Positions 1 to 6,872 of a stretch of 64,000 nucleotides of DNA are shown in pieces. This DNA is from Desulfobacter hydrogenophilus (GTDB lineage: Bacteria > Desulfobacterota > Desulfobacteria > Desulfobacterales > Desulfobacteraceae). The notes beneath the pieces are model-generated. The model ran no database searches. It was not told the origin of the DNA and saw only the letters and a list, made by a program, of their open reading frames with translations. How positions within the stretch are numbered: position 1 is the first letter of the stretch; each line of letters starts with the position of its first letter. The stretch is taken from assembly GCF_004319545.1 (NCBI RefSeq), contig NZ_CP036313.1, forward strand, positions 434,001 to 498,000, in the 5' to 3' direction. The translations under genes were made by a program, and so were the position numbers.

Positions 1-1
1 A

Positions 2-109
2 GGGGACAACATCTTTGAAGAATTGATGGAAACGGTTAAGGTCTGCAGCCTGGGGCAGATTACCAGGGCTCTTTACGATGTGGGCGGCCGGTATCGCAGG
101 AACATGTAG
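2..109 (+). CDS. 3' end of an unidentified gene, cut by the window edge
   Basis: An open frame enters from the left edge and stops at TAG 107-109. It gives about 35 residues, ending in [16 protein letters not shown], with a single cysteine in KVCSLGQ. I do not recognise the family. The gene points toward the truncated thiM on the other strand, only about 55 bases away, so the tail may itself have been altered by the rearrangement that cut thiM. Confidence is low because only the last residues are visible. Confidence 0.4.
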   Translation, partial: GDNIFEELMETVKVCSLGQITRALYDVGGRYRRNM

Positions 110-129
110 CCGAAAATAGAGAAAGATCC

Positions 130-330
130 TTACAGACAAGGGCAAGAAGCTATACCAAATTTTAAATCCGGCAGATAGACCGTGGCTGCCGAACCGCCCA
201 CGGCAAGTTGGGCATTGGCGACAAAATTGATGGTCACCGTGTTGGTGAGGTATCCTGCCATGGGATTGGTTTTCCTTACGGTTTCAACGGCATGAATTAT
301 TCCGGCTTGAACATCTTTTTTAAGACTCAT
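130..330 (-). pseudogene. thiM: Truncated hydroxyethylthiazole kinase (ThiM N-terminus)
   Basis: The 66-residue frame starts like ThiM, the kinase that phosphorylates 4-methyl-5-(2-hydroxyethyl)thiazole in thiamine salvage. Residues 18-55 carry the family's early pattern: VRKTNP, then LTNTVTINFVANAQLAVGGS, ending YLPD. After about residue 55 (near base 166) the similarity stops and unrelated sequence runs to a stop. Normal ThiM is about 260-270 residues, so roughly four fifths are missing, including the ATP site. A TPP riboswitch lies directly upstream and its 3' end contains the ribosome binding site AAGGAG. What is seen is an intact control region with a stump of a gene; loss by deletion or rearrangement is inferred. 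A functional 66-residue product is unlikely. Confidence 0.75.
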
Positions 331-340
331 TTATCATTAC

Positions 341-440
341 TCCTTCCGCTGGTATTATCCAGATCAAGTTTAATGGTATAATCTCAGCCCTGCGGTTAAT
401 GACGCATTCAGTCCGTTAACCACAGACAGGCACCCACTTA
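341..440 (-). promoter_or_regulatory. TPP (THI-element) riboswitch
   Basis: Read on the minus strand the stretch has the conserved THI-element blocks in order: GGGTGCC, then GGCTGAGATTATACC, then AACTTGATCTGGATAATACC followed by AGCGGAAGGAG. These form the pyrimidine-sensor and pyrophosphate-sensor helices of the thiamine pyrophosphate aptamer. The last block contains the Shine-Dalgarno AAGGAG, nine bases before the thiM start at 330, so control is probably at translation. The variable stem between the first two blocks (about 391-425) is a plausible P3 extension. The rest of the gene-free stretch from 441 to about 620 shows no convincing gene. Confidence 0.9.
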
Positions 441-685
441 TATTTTGCCTTTTTTAACTTCTTTGGCCTTTCTTGTCACCTCTTTTTCCAAGTCAATTGC
501 ATGCAAACATATCCTGGAAATAAAAAAGGATAGGCTTGGATGGGCCTTCGTCTGAAAAGCGGACTTTGTCACACAAGTAGTTCACTCCTTAAGCATTTCG
601 GTTGAATCTGCTTAATTCTATTGGGTAAACCTCCACCTCCGGTGGAGGACTCGAAAAGTTTGACAGTTCCGGGAGTTGAAAATAA

Positions 686-732
686 ACAACCTTCCTTAAG
701 TTAGCCGCTCAAAGCTATTAAAGGAAGGTTGT
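686..732 (+). promoter_or_regulatory. Hairpin sequestering the tnpA ribosome binding site
   Basis: A perfect 12-bp inverted repeat (ACAACCTTCCTT at 686-697, AAGGAAGGTTGT at 721-732) ends one base before the transposase ATG. Its right arm is the Shine-Dalgarno AAGGAAGG. An inner stem TAGC/GCTA (702-705, 714-717) extends it. In the IS200 family a 5' hairpin that hides the ribosome binding site keeps transposase translation very low. This looks like the same device. Confidence 0.75.
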
Positions 733-1164
733 ATGAAAGATTATAAAAGTTTAAAGCATTCAAAGTGGTATTGCAAGTATCATGTGGTTTGGATTCCAAA
801 ATATCGGAAGAAAGTTATTTACGGGCAATTACGTCGGGAACTGGGGTCAATACTACATGGTTTGGCAAAACAAAAAGAATGCGAGATCGAAGAAGGACAT
901 TTGATGACAGACCATGTTCATATGCTGATCTCCATTCCACCCAAATTTGCCGTGGCTCAGGTAGTTGGGTTCATCAAGGGGAAAAGTGCTATTCAGATAG
1001 CACGTCAGTTTTGTGGTAAAAAAAGGAACTATAATGGTGAAAAATTTTGGGCCAGAGGTTATTTTGCATCAACAGTAGGAATCGACGAACAAACTGTTCG
1101 AGCATATATCCGGCATCAAGAAAAAGAGGATCAACGTTGCGAACAGATGAACTTGTTTGATTAA
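733..1164 (+). CDS. tnpA: IS200/IS605-family transposase TnpA (Y1, HUH)
   Basis: The 143-residue protein is a single-strand DNA transposase that cuts and rejoins the IS hairpin ends through a 5'-phosphotyrosine. The HUH metal motif is visible as DHVHMLI around residues 60-66. The catalytic tyrosine is probably the one in TVRAYIRHQ near residue 126. Length is typical for IS200-type TnpA (about 140-155), and the frame is uninterrupted, so the element may still be active. The ATG at 733 follows directly on the hairpin that contains its ribosome binding site. No tnpB is present. Identity is secure; the assignment of the tyrosine is by position. Confidence 0.93.
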   Translation: MKDYKSLKHSKWYCKYHVVWIPKYRKKVIYGQLRRELGSILHGLAKQKECEIEEGHLMTDHVHMLISIPPKFAVAQVVGFIKGKSAIQIARQFCGKKRNYNGEKFWARGYFASTVGIDEQTVRAYIRHQEKEDQRCEQMNLFD

Positions 1165-1369
1165 ACCGCGCCTTTAGGCGCTTTTAAAAGACCGCTTTGA
1201 GCGGTTAACAATCAAGCCCCCAGTTTCACTGGGGGTCATGACTTCCCTTATCAAGCTCCTAAACAGTGAAATAATTTTAAACTTATACTGTTCTGATACA
1301 GGGTTAGAGTGTACTATTAATTAAAATGACACTTTTCATGAGGAAGGCCATTTTTTTTAGGAATGATAA

Positions 1370-1531
1370 ATGAGGCAGAATAAAATCAGACAAGAAATCG
1401 AAACGTTGGATGTCTTTAAAGAATTTTGCTGGGAGGGGATATATGGGACTCTTATAATCACCCGGCAAAGGCGGGCCTTAAAACCGATCTTGTCTGGTAT
1501 GAAGAAACACGAGAAGGGCTTTAGGAGATAA
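1370..1531 (+). CDS. Small basic ORF directly upstream of the AIPR gene (doubtful)
   Basis: An ORF of 53 codons begins at ATG 1370 behind a modest ribosome binding site AGGA (seven-base spacing). It ends with TAA at 1529-1531, three bases before the AIPR start. Its last codons contain the Shine-Dalgarno of the next gene, so translation could be coupled. The product is basic and ends in GMKKHEKGFRR. I recognise no domain. It could be a small partner of the AIPR gene, a remnant of a larger gene cut by the IS element, or chance. Support is only position and spacing. Confidence 0.28.
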   Translation: MRQNKIRQEIETLDVFKEFCWEGIYGTLIITRQRRALKPILSGMKKHEKGFRR

Positions 1532-1534
1532 AAA

Positions 1535-3208
1535 ATGAACATCAACGCCAGCATCATCGACCAGCGGGTCACCGGTATTGTCGAGGATCACCCAGAGTGG
1601 TTACCGGAAGGCTCTGATATTAACAAGAAGAAGTCAGCGGCATTTGTGCTGTTGTGCATCTCAACTTGCCTTGAGATGCCTCTTGAGGATGCTGCTGAAT
1701 TGATTACCGAAGGCGGCAACGATGCGGGGGTTGATGGACTCCATGTTGGCGAGGTGGAGGATGGGGAGTTCCTGGTCACGATCTTCCAGGGCAAATACAA
1801 GGTAAAGGATCTGAAAGGTGAAGCAAATTTCCCAGAAAACGGTGTTCAGAAAGCTGTTGATACCGTACAAGTGCTTTTTGATCCCTACCGTAGGGTCGCG
1901 TTAAACAAAAAGATAGCACCAAAAATTGAGGAAATCCGTTCTCTTATTAGGGATGCCTACATTCCCAATGTACGTGTCATCTTATGCAACAATGGCGCAC
2001 AATGGACGGAGCAGACTGGCAATTGGATAAATGAGGCGAAAAAAGATTACGGCGACAAGGTTGACTTCGTCCATTTCAATCACGACTCCATAGTCAACAT
2101 CCTGCAAAGAAGCAAAAAGGTTGATACCACATTGACCTTGAATGGCCAGGCGATTGTCGAAGACATGAATTACATGCGCGTGTTGGTCGGACGTGTTTCA
2201 GTGCAAGAGATTCATAGACTGTTTAATGACCATGGAGACAAGCTTCTAGAAAGAAATATTCGCCGCTACCTCGGCCTCCACACGAATCGCGTTAACACAG
2301 CTATTCATGAAACGCTTTGTGATTCACAACGATCGGATAAATTTTACTTCTACAACAACGGTATAACAGTGGTCTGTGAAAAATTTGATTACAATGCCTT
2401 TCAAAAATCGGACTACAAAGTGCAGCTCAAAAATATGCAGGTCATTAATGGCGGTCAAACATGCAAAACGATTCAGGAAACCTTGAATGGTGATCTACCC
2501 GGCATAGTGGGCGAATCAGCCTATGTCATGGTTCGCATTTATCAACTCGCCGAGACACATAAGGATTTTGTACAAGACATCACTTATGCGACCAATAGCC
2601 AGAATCCTGTCGATTTGCGAGATCTTCGTTCAAATGACGAGATTCAAAAACAACTTGAAATCGGTATTGCTGATCTTGGCTATACATACAAACGTCAGTG
2701 TGAAGAGGGAGGTGGCGGCTCAAGTGTCATAACCAGTTCCATTGTTGCGGAATCGGTTCTGGCAATCTGGAGGCAACGGCCACATCAGGCAAAATTTCGG
2801 CGTAAAGAACACTTTGGAAAACTCTATGAAGATATCTTCAAGGATTTGAATGCGGCTCAAGCGCTGCTGGCCGTTCTGATTTTTCGGGCAGTGGAAAATG
2901 AAAGGAAACGCCCAACTTCTTCGACACCACCAGATTTCATGCCTTATGCATCGCATTACATTTCGATGTTGATTGGCAGAAAACTTATGGCTGACATGGG
3001 GGTCTCCCTGATAGAGGTTTCGCATCGCAACTTTCAGAAAATAGTTCAAAAATTCGAACATGGCCAAGCGGAATATCATGCAAACGCCGTGAACGATGTG
3101 ATAGATGCTCTGAAAGCCTGTTACGGAGAGAGAGAAATATCTCTCCAACAACTTTCAGCGACCTTCAGGCGTGGAGATCTTCTTGAAACACTTGGATCAC
3201 ATGACTAA
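1535..3208 (+). CDS. AIPR-family abortive-infection protein with nuclease-like N-terminus
   Basis: The 557-residue protein matches the AIPR (abortive infection phage resistance) family. The core is seen at about residues 235-320: NIRRYLG, then a run FYFYNNGITVVCE and VINGGQTCKTI, the family's most conserved blocks. Near the N-terminus, EGGNDAGVDG followed by FLVTIFQGKYK (about residues 59-91) resembles a PD-(D/E)xK nuclease core with Q-x-K as the last motif. AIPR proteins are known from phage-defence loci, where they are thought to cut nucleic acid and abort infection; the target here is unknown. The start at 1535 has a good ribosome binding site AGGAG. The gene sits between an IS element and a nucleotidase gene, in keeping with mobile defence cargo. 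No second defence component is evident apart from the small ORF upstream. Confidence 0.8.
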   Translation: MNINASIIDQRVTGIVEDHPEWLPEGSDINKKKSAAFVLLCISTCLEMPLEDAAELITEGGNDAGVDGLHVGEVEDGEFLVTIFQGKYKVKDLKGEANFPENGVQKAVDTVQVLFDPYRRVALNKKIAPKIEEIRSLIRDAYIPNVRVILCNNGAQWTEQTGNWINEAKKDYGDKVDFVHFNHDSIVNILQRSKKVDTTLTLNGQAIVEDMNYMRVLVGRVSVQEIHRLFNDHGDKLLERNIRRYLGLHTNRVNTAIHETLCDSQRSDKFYFYNNGITVVCEKFDYNAFQKSDYKVQLKNMQVINGGQTCKTIQETLNGDLPGIVGESAYVMVRIYQLAETHKDFVQDITYATNSQNPVDLRDLRSNDEIQKQLEIGIADLGYTYKRQCEEGGGGSSVITSSIVAESVLAIWRQRPHQAKFRRKEHFGKLYEDIFKDLNAAQALLAVLIFRAVENERKRPTSSTPPDFMPYASHYISMLIGRKLMADMGVSLIEVSHRNFQKIVQKFEHGQAEYHANAVNDVIDALKACYGEREISLQQLSATFRRGDLLETLGSHD

Positions 3209-3478
3209 TTCTTGGTAATACAGCACCGTTCATAACCCGAGACCACTAATTTTACCATACGGAATTTATTGCAAATTATACTTATACTGCCAATATTTTT
3301 ATCGTGTCACCCGAATGACCCCATCACAGCGTTTATACATAGACAGATTATGGGGTTCCTTCGAATTCTGATAAAATTTTTGAAATTGGACGATTTTTTA
3401 ACACCACAAAGAATCGGCTCATCCGATTCATTTTGAAATGCGTATGCTGTCCTCATATTTTACCCTGGAAGTGGCGTT

Positions 3479-5317
3479 TCAGATTGCCGACATGATCAGG
3501 GCACTAGGGCCAGGTTTATCCGGCGGAATAAAGCTTTTGATGCAGTGATCTCGGCTCGGCAGTTCTGCAAGGCCTTTACCTGAAAGGTCCATGGCCTGAA
3601 CATGGGTGATAAATGCCCGGGCATAATCCAGATACGTGTTGACCGTTTTTCCGGGCACTTGTGACGCCGCACCAAACCCTTTATACCCGTCCTTGCCCGA
3701 GGCAATAAAATCATTGGCCACCACCACATAACTGCGCTCGTCCTCAAGCGGAACATATCGGCCGGACACGCGCTCCCGGACTTCCAGCCCGGAAAACCGG
3801 CTGCCAAAGGGCTTGCGCGCATCAATATCGTACCGCAGGCCGTAGGCATAGGGAAACGCACCTTTTGCATCGTTTTTCAGCACATATTCCAGGGCTTGTT
3901 CAAGGACTTGCCGGATCCTGTGGCCGGGCATTTCGATTTCAAACAGGGTATTTGAAAACGGCAGCATCCCGTAGACCGTGCTATAACGGATCGCCCCCTT
4001 TTGAATACCGGTACGGACCCCGCCGGCATTCTGTATGCACATGTCAGCATGGGGAACCTGCTCATAAAATGCCTGTGCCACCAGCGGAACCAGACGGCTT
4101 CCCAAAGGCATTGGTTTGGTGCCATGAACCTGGCCCGGCACCCGCACATGCGCCAGGTCCTGACGGGCGGTTCCGATAATGGTCTCGCCTTTTTCGGCCA
4201 CCTGCCGGGAAAACTGATCCAGAACACCGGCAACTGCGGCATTTTCAGGGGCAATATCCAGACTATCGTCCCGGCTGATGCGGTCCAGAATTTTTTCTCG
4301 CTCAGCACCGGTAACCCGCTGCCGCTCTCCTGTAGCACCTTCCCGCCAGAATTGATCCCCCAGCACCAGGTGGGACCGTCCGGACCAGGCGGCCAGCCGG
4401 TCTCCCTTGAATCTCACATCAAGCTCCCCCAGCACCCGGCCGTGGGACCATGCCTGAACGATGCATACCGGATCACCTTCTTTGTTTTCGGAAATTACCG
4501 GATAGGGGCTGTCACAGGCCAGCCCGTAAGGCGCCAGATCACCCAGAAGCGTATGGCTGTGTCCGTCCACGATCACATCCACATCGCTGACCTGCCCGGC
4601 CAGGGACAAGATATTTTCATATCCGTAATGACTCAGCAGGATAATCCGGCCAATCCCCTTGGCCGAAAGCTCATCCACCGCTGCCTGAACGTATCGCACC
4701 TCATCGCCGAACAGCACCCCGGGACCGGGCCGAGAGGAGCGGCGAGTCACCTCTGAAATGGTCATGCCAATGATTCCAACCGGCCGGCCGTCAATTTTTT
4801 TCACCACATAAGGGGCAAACAGGTGTTCCAGCACATGCCCGGGGTCCACCCGGATATTGGCACTGACCACCGGCACCTTCAAAGACCGGATAAAACCGGC
4901 CAGCCACGAATCCCGGTTGTCAAATTCATGGTTGCCCAAAGCCATGGCATCAAAGGGCATGACATTCATCACCCCGGCATCTGCCCGGCCATCAAACAGG
5001 GTAAAGTACAAGGTTCCCTGAACCGCATCTCCGGCATGCAGCAGCAGCGTCTGCGCGGGTTTGACCGCCAGCGCATCCACAAGCCCGGCAACTCTGGCCA
5101 TACCGCCGACCTCACAGATGGTGGACTGCCCCTCGAAAGTCAGTTCTGCGGTCTGGGGAGCCAGAAAGGAATGCACATCATTAAGATGCAGAATTTTGAG
5201 CTTTGTTTCGGAAGGAAAAGACCTGCAGCCCAGAGCGCTGAGCACCACGGCTCCGGCCAGCAGCAAAAAAAATCGGACCACAATACGTGTTTTTATTTTT
5301 CTTCTTTTTGGGGCCAT
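3479..5317 (-). CDS. Lipoprotein 5'-nucleotidase / UDP-sugar hydrolase family
   Basis: This is a 612-residue UshA/5'-nucleotidase-type phosphohydrolase, expected to release nucleosides and phosphate from nucleotides outside the inner membrane. A hydrophobic signal ends in a lipobox LSALGC near residue 31, so it is probably lipid-anchored. The metallophosphatase domain shows its metal-binding motifs in order: HLNDVHS, HAGDAVQGT, ALGNHEFD, LSHYGYE and VDGHSHT. The C-terminal nucleotide-binding domain is seen in QNAGGVRTGI, PFSNTLFEIEMPG and FIASGKDGYKG. The frame is intact and of normal length. It stands alone with gene-free sequence on both sides; the 270 bases between it and the AIPR gene show nothing recognisable. 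The precise substrate cannot be read from sequence. Confidence 0.9.
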   Translation of the reverse strand: MAPKRRKIKTRIVVRFFLLLAGAVVLSALGCRSFPSETKLKILHLNDVHSFLAPQTAELTFEGQSTICEVGGMARVAGLVDALAVKPAQTLLLHAGDAVQGTLYFTLFDGRADAGVMNVMPFDAMALGNHEFDNRDSWLAGFIRSLKVPVVSANIRVDPGHVLEHLFAPYVVKKIDGRPVGIIGMTISEVTRRSSRPGPGVLFGDEVRYVQAAVDELSAKGIGRIILLSHYGYENILSLAGQVSDVDVIVDGHSHTLLGDLAPYGLACDSPYPVISENKEGDPVCIVQAWSHGRVLGELDVRFKGDRLAAWSGRSHLVLGDQFWREGATGERQRVTGAEREKILDRISRDDSLDIAPENAAVAGVLDQFSRQVAEKGETIIGTARQDLAHVRVPGQVHGTKPMPLGSRLVPLVAQAFYEQVPHADMCIQNAGGVRTGIQKGAIRYSTVYGMLPFSNTLFEIEMPGHRIRQVLEQALEYVLKNDAKGAFPYAYGLRYDIDARKPFGSRFSGLEVRERVSGRYVPLEDERSYVVVANDFIASGKDGYKGFGAASQVPGKTVNTYLDYARAFITHVQAMDLSGKGLAELPSRDHCIKSFIPPDKPGPSALIMSAI

Positions 5318-5426
5318 TTAATAAGACTCAATTTTTTGCATTCTCTGACTATCAGGATAATTCAAAATTTTTTAATTGTTTTTTACCTCTATGTTTTTGT
5401 TCCGACCGACTGCTCATTCGTAAAAA

Positions 5427-5479
5427 AATAAACGCCACGGTTCACGGGCCGTAGTCCTTCGTGAAACCGCTTGTTATGG
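5427..5479 (+). other. attC-like hairpin (candidate integron recombination site)
   Basis: The stretch reads AACGCCACGGTTCACGGGCC, a short spacer, then CCTTCGTGAAACCGCTTGTT. The arms pair imperfectly (GGTTCACGG with TTCGTGAAACC) between AAC on the left and GTT on the right. The layout and the outer words AACGCCA and GCTTGTT resemble attC sites of environmental integron cassettes. A second site with the same words lies at 20.8 kb. The right core is GTTATGG rather than a perfect GTTRRRY, and no integron integrase is in the window, so the identification is tentative. Confidence 0.35.
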
Positions 5480-5487
5480 GTGATTTT

Positions 5488-5619
5488 GGGGTTGGTTTTA
5501 ATTTCGCCCGCTGCTTTGTGGGTAACGGCTAAAGAGGTACTAACTATTTAATATTTCAGTTAAAATTACGAATTATGAGCCAGTAGTTCCTCTTATTGGA
5601 CGAAGTTAAAACCAACCCC
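5488..5619. repeat. Long nested inverted repeat of unknown origin
   Basis: A perfect 14-bp inverted repeat (GGGGTTGGTTTTAA at 5488-5501, TTAAAACCAACCCC at 5606-5619) encloses about 100 bases. Inside it a second imperfect pair (AAGAGG..AACTA near 5531-5545 with TAGTTCCTCTT near 5584-5594) nests in register. The whole could fold into one long stem. There is no ORF inside. It may be a structured RNA, a small non-autonomous element, or the transcription end of the small gene to its right. Nothing further can be said from one copy. Confidence 0.5.
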
Positions 5620-5635
5620 TCGTTTAATTAAAGAG

Positions 5636-5746
5636 TCAGATTTTATCCTTTCTGGATTTCTTCTCTTTTTTTTCATTACGCTTTTCTTTCAACGTTTTTT
5701 CTGATTTTTTCTTAACTGTTTTTTGTGCATCTCTTCCCTTAGCCAT
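5636..5746 (-). CDS. Tiny lysine-rich protein (36 aa)
   Basis: A 36-residue ORF starts MAKGRDAQKTVKKKSEKTLK and is almost entirely charged, with lysine, arginine and glutamate making up well over half of it. It has a strong ribosome binding site AAAAGGAG eight bases before the ATG and ends at TGA 5636-5638. Short proteins beginning MAKG-D-KK and continuing with KTLKEKR are, as I recall, scattered among proteobacteria without known function; this should be checked. The composition suggests a nucleic-acid- or ribosome-associated peptide or a disordered helix. The ORF is too short for routine gene calls. It lies between a long inverted repeat and the REP-associated transposase gene, on the same strand as the latter. 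Confidence 0.6.
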   Translation of the reverse strand: MAKGRDAQKTVKKKSEKTLKEKRNEKKEKKSRKDKI

Positions 5747-5801
5747 GAATTTCTCCTTTTTTCAGTCAGTCAGTCAGTTAAATATATTTATTGTATTTCC
5801 A

Positions 5802-6494
5802 CTAATCCAGGGACACCTTATCTATTTTCTTTCGACCTGGCTTCATTGCCCTGAGCCGTCTGTCTAAGATAGCCTCCAAGTGCTTCACAAAAGTCTTTTT
5901 TCCCAACGGTCGGCCGGTTCGTTCATGCTTTCTGAACAATTCGATTTCAGATTCCTTAATATCAGAAGATAAAAAATCACCCCAGGGTGTATTGACAATC
6001 TCAAGCAATGGTCTTGTTTTGACAAGAATGTCATCCTTTTCATCCATATGTGCCCCGGCGCTGCTCCATTTCCAATCCTCAGGACGTTTTGCAAGACCGG
6101 CACGGACCGGATTATACTCGATATACCGCGTGCACGCCAGCAGGTATTTTTCTTCCATGATAAATGATGCGAACCGCCCCTGCCATAAATGACCGCGCCA
6201 ACCTTCCCTGAAATTGATCATTCTCGTATATCCCCGGTGTGCTTCCCCGATGGCCAGATTTAATCCATCCTTGGTTTCAGGAACTGCAATAAGGTGAATG
6301 TGATTGGGCATCAAACAATAGGCCCATATTTCGACCTTATACCTCAAACACCATTCCGCCATCAAAGCGAGATAGGCTTTAAAGTCCTGATCTCTGAAAA
6401 ATGTCTGCTGCCGTCTGTTCCCCCTTTGTGTAATGTGATGGGGAAAATCTGGTGCCACTGCCTTGCCATTCGTGCCATGAAAAGAGTTAAGCAT
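5802..6494 (-). CDS. REP-associated tyrosine transposase (RAYT)
   Basis: The 230-residue protein belongs to the Y1 transposase superfamily in its RAYT branch, single-copy enzymes that act on REP palindromes. The N-terminal signature FPHHITQRGNRRQ, the HUH motif MPNHIHLI, the run HLWQGRFAS and the tyrosine block YIEYNPVRAGL are all present. The tyrosine in YIEYNPV is the likely catalytic residue. A REP-like palindrome lies about 110 bases upstream of its start, as expected for a RAYT. The true start is uncertain. A second frame reads ATG at 6478 as MARMAR and would join PHHITQRGN only if one G were restored near 6464, so the usual N-terminus (M-R-A-V-A-P style) seems to have been shifted by a one-base deletion. 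The frame used here opens at ATG 6494 or could start at an internal GTG. Confidence 0.88.
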   Translation of the reverse strand: MLNSFHGTNGKAVAPDFPHHITQRGNRRQQTFFRDQDFKAYLALMAEWCLRYKVEIWAYCLMPNHIHLIAVPETKDGLNLAIGEAHRGYTRMINFREGWRGHLWQGRFASFIMEEKYLLACTRYIEYNPVRAGLAKRPEDWKWSSAGAHMDEKDDILVKTRPLLEIVNTPWGDFLSSDIKESEIELFRKHERTGRPLGKKTFVKHLEAILDRRLRAMKPGRKKIDKVSLD

Positions 6495-6603
6495 AGCCTA
6501 AAGTCTCGCCAATAAAAGAAGGTGGTAAATCACCGCATTTTAGCTGATTTGGAACTATGAAATCCCCTTTAAAATTTGAAGATTTCGAAAGTGTCGCTGT
6601 AGT

Positions 6604-6730
6604 GCTAAGGAATGAGTCCGAAATAACTCAACTTGGGAGCGCGGGCGTCCCGCCGCATCTTTACTGCAGGCGGGACGCACGCGTTCCCGGATATAGCAAA
6701 ATGGATAAGTTATTTAAGACCCGTTCCTAA
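6604..6730. repeat. REP-like palindromic element, copy 1 (next to the RAYT gene)
   Basis: This is a 127-base imperfect palindrome. The outer arms are CTAAGGAATGAGTCCGAAAT at the left and, on the opposite strand, CTTAGGAACGGGTCTTAAAT at the right. The inner arms are GGGAGCGCGGGCGTCCCGCC and its mirror CGTGCGTCCCGCC. A second copy at 28.16 kb matches the right arm block by block, with TTAGGAACG, TCTTAAA, CCATTTT and TCCGGG in order. A repeat of this form beside a RAYT gene is the classic REP/RAYT arrangement. The remainder of the gene-free stretch 6495-6872 shows only a possible operator for the TetR gene (TAACC/GGTTA near 6797-6826). Confidence 0.75.
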
Positions 6731-6872
6731 GCTGCAGGAAAGTTACAGGCGATTGTCTTGCCTCTTTTCTCCCCTGCACCCTGGACAAATAAAAACTAAC
6801 CGGTTATTTTAAACAAATGGTTAAATTTTTTCAAAACCTGACAAAAAAAGTTTAGGCAGAAAGGAGTCAGCA

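Larger units (their letters stand above)
620..1245 (+). mobile_element. IS200-like insertion sequence (single transposase gene)
   Basis: The element consists of one Y1 transposase gene between subterminal hairpins, as in the IS200/IS605 family. The left hairpin has arms 630-637 and 641-648 (CCTCCACC / GGTGGAGG). The right one has arms 1217-1224 and 1228-1235 (CCCCCAGT / ACTGGGGG). Two further small hairpins follow the gene at 1168-1181 and 1191-1205. There are no terminal inverted repeats and no tnpB accessory gene, which fits the IS200 group. The exact cleavage ends cannot be fixed from one copy, so the borders are approximate. Confidence 0.8.

Noticed and set aside
1165..1245. Possible CRISPR-like repeats from the row of hairpins after tnpA
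   Set aside because: The hairpins differ in sequence and belong to the IS right end; no repeat-spacer pattern exists here or elsewhere in the window.
4001..4756. 251-codon plus-strand ORF
   Set aside because: It lies wholly inside the 5'-nucleotidase gene on the other strand, has no family likeness and is a shadow of GC-biased codons.
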